Assembly: GCA_051453625.1 (NCBI GenBank)
Contig: JBOZIK010000001.1
Location: 188,693,806-188,757,805 of the forward strand
Reading direction: 5' to 3'
From: Welwitschia mirabilis
Taxonomy: Eukaryota; Gnetophyta; Gnetopsida; Welwitschiales
DNA: 64,000 bases
The translations under genes and the position numbers were made by a program. Positions 58,913-64,000 of the stretch are shown here, in pieces (the first letter of the stretch is position 1; the number at the start of each line of letters is the position of its first letter). The notes under the pieces are model-generated. The model was not told the DNA's origin, did no database searches, and saw only the letters and a list, made by a program, of their open reading frames with translations.

Positions 58913-59310
58913 TCAACTTTGTTTATGCCTGTTTAATTTTAGTGCCAACCAATTATCATCCACTAATTCATCAACAATTTTAATAACATTGTAAATTTGA
59001 GTAAGTGTTTCCTTTGTTGAAAGATTTATATGAATTTCATTGTCTGTCTGAAGAGCTTTTTGCCACCCACAGTAATTCTTAACGAACATCCATCTCGCTT
59101 GGAGAAATTACAAAATCCTTTGATAGATGTTATGTCCCTTAAATAAAAATGGAAAAGAAGTAATAAAAATCTACAAAGTGTTCAGCTTTCAAAGTGATTT
59201 TGCCAAAAGCACTCAAATTTGAAGGTGTAGTTCCTCTCCAGCCATCTTTGGTTAAACTTCCTATCATAAGCAATATCCTCTCCTAAACAATAGAAGTCCT
59301 TGTCCATCAA
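58913..59310 (-). pseudogene. Possible remains of a host gene (unassigned open segments)
   Basis: On the minus strand an uninterrupted 65-codon segment (59107-58913) reads like folded protein: 'WMFVKNYCGWQKALQTDNEI' followed by 'LTQIYNVIKIVDELVDDNWL'. Just upstream (59308-59183) a 41-codon run starts with Met ('MDKDFYCLGEDIAYDRKF'), and another frame there also lacks stops. The composition is less AT-rich than nearby DNA. It could be exons of a decayed gene or of a retroelement. I do not recognise the family. Confidence 0.3.
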
Positions 59311-59405
59311 AAATATTGGTTAATAGAAGTTTTATTGTAATTCTAATGTATTATGGCACCTTCTTAAGTGGCTTGAAATCTTCGTATCATAAACTTTACA
59401 CAAGA

Positions 59406-59438
59406 NNNNNNNNNNNNNNNNNNNNNNNNNNNNNNNNN
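59406..59438. other. Assembly gap (33 N)
   Basis: Lies between the AT-rich flank and the receptor-kinase island. No overlap of its flanks is visible. Confidence 0.85.
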
Positions 59439-59555
59439 AGGGCAATGGTCAACATTCACAATACAAAAACTTATTTGAAAAAAAAAACTCAGTTATCAAT
59501 GTAATCAAGATTAAGACTGCCTTCACTAATCGTTCACCTCCATGGTTGACACACG

Positions 59556-59883
59556 GTGGCAGAAAGCATGACTTGTGCAAAGTATTATATCTTAATGTAT
59601 TATTCTAAAGTCGGCGTCCTCTTGGGTCCTGCACTTTCGCCTACGCGTGTGAAGGTAGACCCACTTGCTCAGCGTCGTGCAACTTTGAGCTGCGTTCCTC
59701 TGCGAACATTAAAAGTCCACGTCAAATTCGTGTATGCAAACGCCTGCCATACGGCATCATCGGACGTTGACTCGCTTTCATACCAGAAACGTCTCCCCAG
59801 TTAACACGCCTTCACAAATTTTCTGACGAGGATGATGAACTTACAAAGCAAATCAATCCTCTGCAATACTACTCCTTTCCAAA
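59556..59883 (+). promoter_or_regulatory. 5' flank and probable leader of the receptor kinase gene
   Basis: GC and CpG content rise sharply from about 59545. A weak TATA-like stretch (ATTATATC, near 59585) could set a start roughly 270 bases before the CDS. ATGs at 59832 and 59835 precede the chosen start in other frames; the one at 59832 opens a frame that overlaps the CDS, so either transcription starts after it or it tempers translation. No intron signals are evident. Confidence 0.4.
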
Positions 59884-62397
59884 ATGCTACCCTTCCTGTA
59901 CATTTCTGTCAAGGCGACATTCAGCCTCCTCATTCTCAACCATGCCGTTGCAGCCCTAACGCTCAATTCCACGGCCTGCATGCAAGTGCAGGACGGCAAC
60001 GGAACGCTTCTTTGGAGCCCAAAAAAGAGATTCTCGCTCAAATTCTTCACGCAGAATCGATACCGATACCTCGTAATAGCGTACGTCGAGCAACCGCAGG
60101 AGACTCTGGTGTGGGCGGCAAACAGAAACAAGCCCATGTTGGTTATCGCAGGAGAATGGCCTTGTCTTAGGCTCGCTGAAGCAGGGGTTGACCTGGTCTT
60201 GGAAGACACTCGTCCGCAGAGCACTCGGATATGGTCTGCCGGAGTAAGAAACGTAACCAGTCTAGAATTGCACGACTCCGGCAACCTCGAGATCCTGGAC
60301 GGGCAGAACAGCACCCTGTGGACAAGTTTCCAGCATCCAACAGACACGATCCTCCAGGGTGGCACTTTGGATCCCGGCAAGTCTCTGGCTTCCAATGTCG
60401 CGCGCGGAAACCTGTCGGAAGGGCCTTTTTCCATTGAGATGGAGCCCGGCGGAGTCATTTTGTATTACAGAAGGTCGCCCGGAGCGAGACGGTTACCTTA
60501 CGCGGCCTGGACTTACAATCCCCTCGGAGTCGGGACGGGGACCTCCGCGCTGCAGTATGCGTTGTACTCGGCCTGTAACCGGACTTATCTGTATTATGGG
60601 TCGAGAGGTGAGAGCATTAATCTGAACCAGGTCGGTAACGTCGTTACCGCTGAGTGCCTACGCGAAAGCAATTCGCAGAGACCGCGGCAAATAATGAGCG
60701 GGGCTCAGCTCGGCAATTCGACTTCTCTGCGTTTCATGAGGCTTGATATGGACGGCAACGTGAGGACGTACATGCAAAGCAGCGACGAACTAATTGCCGA
60801 CGCTGATATATTCTCAGTATTCTTTAGAGACGTTTGTAGACTCCCGACTATTTGCGGCACTCTCGGCCTCTGCAGATCCGGTGGTAACTGTTCCTGTTAT
60901 GATGATAAGGTCTTCCGGAGTTATGAAAGCGGAGTTGGCTGTATGCCTCTCAAGCCACCCGTTTGCGGAGCTGAGAACCAGATGCTTGATTTAGACGGGA
61001 TCGATTACTTCGCAAATTCGTATATCAGTCCGACTTTTCGTCCTTCAACATTGCATGACTGCAGGGCAGCTTGTCTCTCAAACTGTTCTTGTTCCGCTGC
61101 CTTCTTCTGGAACAATACGCAGTCCTGTTATCATTATTCCCAGATCGATTCCTTAATTCAAGTCTCGGATGATACAATTAAGGCTTTCATCAAGGTCGGC
61201 CCTGGTTCAATACATCAAGTGCCATCGCCAGCTAACTCGCCCAATATAGCCTTGCTTGTCGGCATCCCATTAGCGGTTTCTGCCATTTCTCTGATTGCCG
61301 TTTTCGGGGCCATTGTTTGCTGGTGGAAGTGCAGAAACAGAAACAAGAAGACGGATGAAGATACTTTTCTGGAAAACCTTCCTGGACTGCCTCCGAGGTT
61401 CTCATACAGGGAGCTGGACACCGCTACCAGTGGGTTCAGCACAGAACTGGGCGCCGGAGGCTTTGGAACGGTCTTCGAAGGGAATCTGCCGGATGGTACG
61501 CGGGTGGCCGTAAAAAAGCTCTCGGACGCGGACCACGAACACCAGCAATTCAGAGCGGAAGTGGCCGCGCTCGGCAGCGTCAATCACATGAATCTCGTAA
61601 GACTTCGCGGCTTCTGCTCTGACGGTCCGCGGCGTCTTCTGGTCTACGAATATATGAGTAATGGCTCCCTAGACCACTGGCTCTTCAACAAAAAAAAGCC
61701 ATTTCTGGATTGGCAGAAGCGCTTCAGCATTGCCGTAGACACCGCCCGCGGCTTATCATTCCTGCACGACATGTCCCGGGATCGAATCCTGCATCTGGAC
61801 GTGAAGCCCCAGAACATCCTTCTGGACGCCAATTTCTCCGCGAAGCTGTCGGACTTCGGGCTCGCGAAGCTGCTGGACCGCACACAGAGCCGCGCCTTTA
61901 CGCGTATCAGAGGAACGCCTGGCTACTTGGCCCCGGAATGGCTCCTATACGCCTCTGCCACCGACAAGAGCGATGTTTACAGCTTCGGCATGGTTCTGCT
62001 CGAGCTGATCAGCGGGAGGAAGATCCTGGACCGCTCTCTGCCAGAGGAAATCGAGTACCTTCCGTGTTTGGCGGTCCAGATGATGGAACAGGGGCAGATG
62101 AGGATGATGGTGGATCCCAGGCTTGGAGAATTCGAAGAAAGGGAGTGGGAGAAGGCAGAAAGAGTGATCAAGGTTGCAATGTGGTGCATTCAGCAGAAGG
62201 TTTCGTTGAGACCGAGCATGAGCGAGGTTTTATTGATGCTGGAGGATCACCTGCCCGTCAGTGATCCTCCTCTTTCCTTAGACTTTCTGATGAGGACGAA
62301 GGAGCACATTTCCGTGCTGACTTCACAGTCTTCGTCCTCCGCGGGCACCGTCGGAGCTAGTGTCGCCACTTTGTCGGTGAGCCTGTGTCCGAGATAG
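59884..62397 (+). CDS. G-type lectin S-receptor-like serine/threonine-protein kinase (SD2-5-like), intact, intronless
   Basis: An uninterrupted 837-codon frame. Residues 1-24 are a signal peptide. Residues about 35-170 form a B-lectin domain with 'LHDSGNLEILDG' and 'LWTSFQHPTDTIL'. Cys-rich EGF-like sequence ('CRLPTICGTLGLC', 318-330) and a PAN-type module (361-437) follow. Residues 455-481 are one membrane span, then a basic stop-transfer 'WKCRNRNKK'. The kinase (about 518-790) has the Gly loop 'GAGGFGTV' (523-530), Lys544, Glu559, catalytic loop 'HLDVKPQN' (637-644), 'DFG' (657-659) and 'APE' (683-685). The residue before the catalytic Asp is Leu, so it is a non-RD kinase, a class often linked to immune signalling. 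At least nine N-glycosylation sequons lie outside. Length and layout are those of full family members. The first in-frame ATG gives the signal peptide, which supports this start. Its ligand is unknown. GC-rich and CpG-rich, unlike all its neighbours. Confidence 0.95.
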   Translation: MLPFLYISVKATFSLLILNHAVAALTLNSTACMQVQDGNGTLLWSPKKRFSLKFFTQNRYRYLVIAYVEQPQETLVWAANRNKPMLVIAGEWPCLRLAEAGVDLVLEDTRPQSTRIWSAGVRNVTSLELHDSGNLEILDGQNSTLWTSFQHPTDTILQGGTLDPGKSLASNVARGNLSEGPFSIEMEPGGVILYYRRSPGARRLPYAAWTYNPLGVGTGTSALQYALYSACNRTYLYYGSRGESINLNQVGNVVTAECLRESNSQRPRQIMSGAQLGNSTSLRFMRLDMDGNVRTYMQSSDELIADADIFSVFFRDVCRLPTICGTLGLCRSGGNCSCYDDKVFRSYESGVGCMPLKPPVCGAENQMLDLDGIDYFANSYISPTFRPSTLHDCRAACLSNCSCSAAFFWNNTQSCYHYSQIDSLIQVSDDTIKAFIKVGPGSIHQVPSPANSPNIALLVGIPLAVSAISLIAVFGAIVCWWKCRNRNKKTDEDTFLENLPGLPPRFSYRELDTATSGFSTELGAGGFGTVFEGNLPDGTRVAVKKLSDADHEHQQFRAEVAALGSVNHMNLVRLRGFCSDGPRRLLVYEYMSNGSLDHWLFNKKKPFLDWQKRFSIAVDTARGLSFLHDMSRDRILHLDVKPQNILLDANFSAKLSDFGLAKLLDRTQSRAFTRIRGTPGYLAPEWLLYASATDKSDVYSFGMVLLELISGRKILDRSLPEEIEYLPCLAVQMMEQGQMRMMVDPRLGEFEEREWEKAERVIKVAMWCIQQKVSLRPSMSEVLLMLEDHLPVSDPPLSLDFLMRTKEHISVLTSQSSSSAGTVGASVATLSVSLCPR

Positions 62398-62489
62398 CAC
62401 CCTTACGGCCTTCACCTTGCGGATTTGTGCGTCGTAATGATTCAGCGATGAGTGCGTCCGACCCCATTTCTGCTCTTTTTTCTAAAACA

Positions 62490-62495
62490 AATAAA
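62490..62495 (+). terminator. Polyadenylation signal of the receptor kinase gene
   Basis: AATAAA 93 bases after the stop codon, followed by T-rich sequence (TTTCG..GTTGTC). It is the first such hexamer after the CDS. Confidence 0.55.
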
Positions 62496-62497
62496 TT

Positions 62498-64000
62498 TCG
62501 TAACGTAGTTGTCATCTTGTCAACGCAACTTGTTACCACAGACAAAGTACGGTGACCGCGGAGAGTCTGAGTGACCTCTGCGTCCAAGTAAGCGAGAGTG
62601 CCATACGATGTCAACACTAATCAAAAAAACTATTGGAATATTGTTTACAAGGAATTCAAAAGGCACTTTGACTTTGACGAATGGTAATATCCGAGAAATG
62701 TTCAGCCTTGCAACTTGACTGGAAAGTTGTCGGCCCAAACAAATCGTGATTTTGATATTTCTGACTAAGCATGAAACCTACATAATTACCGCTTGGAACT
62801 TGTCCAACTTGATGACCCCTTATGGGATTTCCTTATATTTATTGCGAGAAAGAAACCTGTTGTGATATGTAAGACTCAAGTGTCTTTCTTCCATTTTTCA
62901 TAGATTATTCTAACAAACAAAAGCAAACTCAAGAATAAGGTCTTATTTTAGCAATAGAGTAATATTATCGCGATTTGTTTAGTTTTTGAAAAATGTCTTT
63001 AAAAAAAGACAAAAAAATGAGAAGGAACTTTTGATGCCTTATTGACTATCCTTCTAAAGGAATCTCTTCCTTAATTATTACCTCGTGTATTAAAATACCT
63101 TCCATAATCATAATATTAAAAGAAGGGAAAGGTTGATAGCTATACTTAATTAGTTGCATCTATACAGGCTAAAGGATTATCATTGCATTCTGTTTAACAT
63201 GTTTTCATATATTAATAGCTATGTCTAATTAGTTACATCAATATGAATAAACCTTAGTTATATGTTAATAAGCCTTATTTTTACTTTATGTTTTTACTTT
63301 ATCAAGAAATAAACAAACCCCTCAATGTTTTACCAATAATGCTTGTAAATTGCAACCAAACTTTTACTTCATTTTGTGCTTTATCTAATTTTACTATTTA
63401 ATTAAGCACTGTTAATGTAGAAACTGATAACGTTATTTTGACATCATAATTAGGAATATGTAGTTTTAATGATAATACTACTATTTCCTTCCATTTGTGG
63501 ATTCAAATTAGTAAGGAAAGAACAAGATGTCATTATTTCAAGATTAAAATGGATATAGGCTCTTAAGTCCCTCAACATGAGCAAACACATCAAGTTTTTT
63601 ATTAGAATATTGTTGAAAATGAATATCATATCTTTCTTAAATATCCTTCAACAAATAACATATGAAATAAATAAAACATTAATTCCCATAATTTGATTGA
63701 CTTATTTCAATTTTGTACACATCTTAGGATCGTGCTATACACATTTCTCTTGTTTAATAGATCCTCAGGGTCCTATAGACATAATAGATAATTTTCATTT
63801 TAGTTTTATTATTTCTAAATCTTGCACTAATACTATTAATTCATAATTGCTCTTTTACATAATTTTTTATAAAACCACAACTTAATTATATATTAGTCAA
63901 TAGTTTACTCAACTAGTAAAAAAAAAAAAAAAAGTGTTGTGAGCCTAATCTATTTAGGATAGAATTACCCATTCCACATATCAAAATATGCTATATAGTA
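62498..64000. other. 3' flank of the receptor kinase gene, turning AT-rich
   Basis: Composition stays mixed until about 62800 and then becomes AT-rich without a supported gene. A run of 16 A (63918-63933) could be the tail of an old retroposed sequence, but no body or target duplication is visible. Confidence 0.5.

Noticed and set aside
59853-60458. 201-codon frame on the minus strand within the receptor kinase gene
   Set aside because: It is the antisense shadow of the GC-rich lectin coding region.
61710-62264. 184-codon plus-strand frame within the kinase domain
   Set aside because: It is a shifted frame of the kinase CDS; low stop density comes from GC-rich codons.
63918-63933. Run of 16 A as a retroposed gene tail
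   Set aside because: No recognisable body or flanking duplication is visible.

Overview
This window is a very AT-rich, CpG-depleted stretch of a large plant nuclear genome. It is filled with old, broken, nested retrotransposons and carries one clearly intact gene near its right end. The plant retroelement lineages (Ty3/gypsy of Athila/Tat type, a Tekay/Del-like chromovirus, Ty1/copia, an L1-like LINE) and a G-type lectin receptor kinase place it in a vascular plant. The slow removal of decayed elements and the intronless receptor kinase would suit a gymnosperm, but the sequence does not prove that.

Layout. 1-7556: a minus-strand gypsy element ('family A') running off the left edge, with two LTRs and most of pol deleted. 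7557-8724: an older broken coding-like stretch that resumes at 31122. 8725-31121: a second, plus-strand family A element with both LTRs, a decayed primer-binding site, gag, protease, RT, RNase H, integrase and a 3' ORF-like segment, flanked by the target duplication GGTTA/GGCTA. It was hit twice: a copia element (12562-23092, duplication AAGAA) landed in its protease, and a solo LTR (24555-25776, duplication GTAAA) lies between RT and RNase H. The copia unit itself holds a second related copia copy (about 15988-21817) with an extra plant-transposon-protein ORF before its 3' LTR. 31122-38350: unassigned old sequence, including a gag-like stretch on the minus strand. 38351-52171: a minus-strand chromovirus with about 4-kb LTRs, gag, protease, RT (internally deleted), RNase H, integrase and chromodomain. 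52172-59500: pyrimidine-rich sequence, a dead LINE (about 55150-57000) and possible gene debris. 59884-62397: an intact 837-codon lectin receptor-like kinase in a GC- and CpG-rich island, with a poly(A) signal downstream. 62398-64000: AT-rich flank.

The only gene likely to work is the receptor kinase: a plasma-membrane protein with a lectin/EGF/PAN exterior and a non-RD kinase interior. Every element reading frame is broken by stops, mostly of the kind made by loss of methylated C. I found no convincing undescribed biological system. The noteworthy material is the nested insertion record with readable target duplications, repeated palindromic and minisatellite motifs inside LTRs, an envelope-position ORF with its own TATA-like box, and several assembly joins that look wrong.
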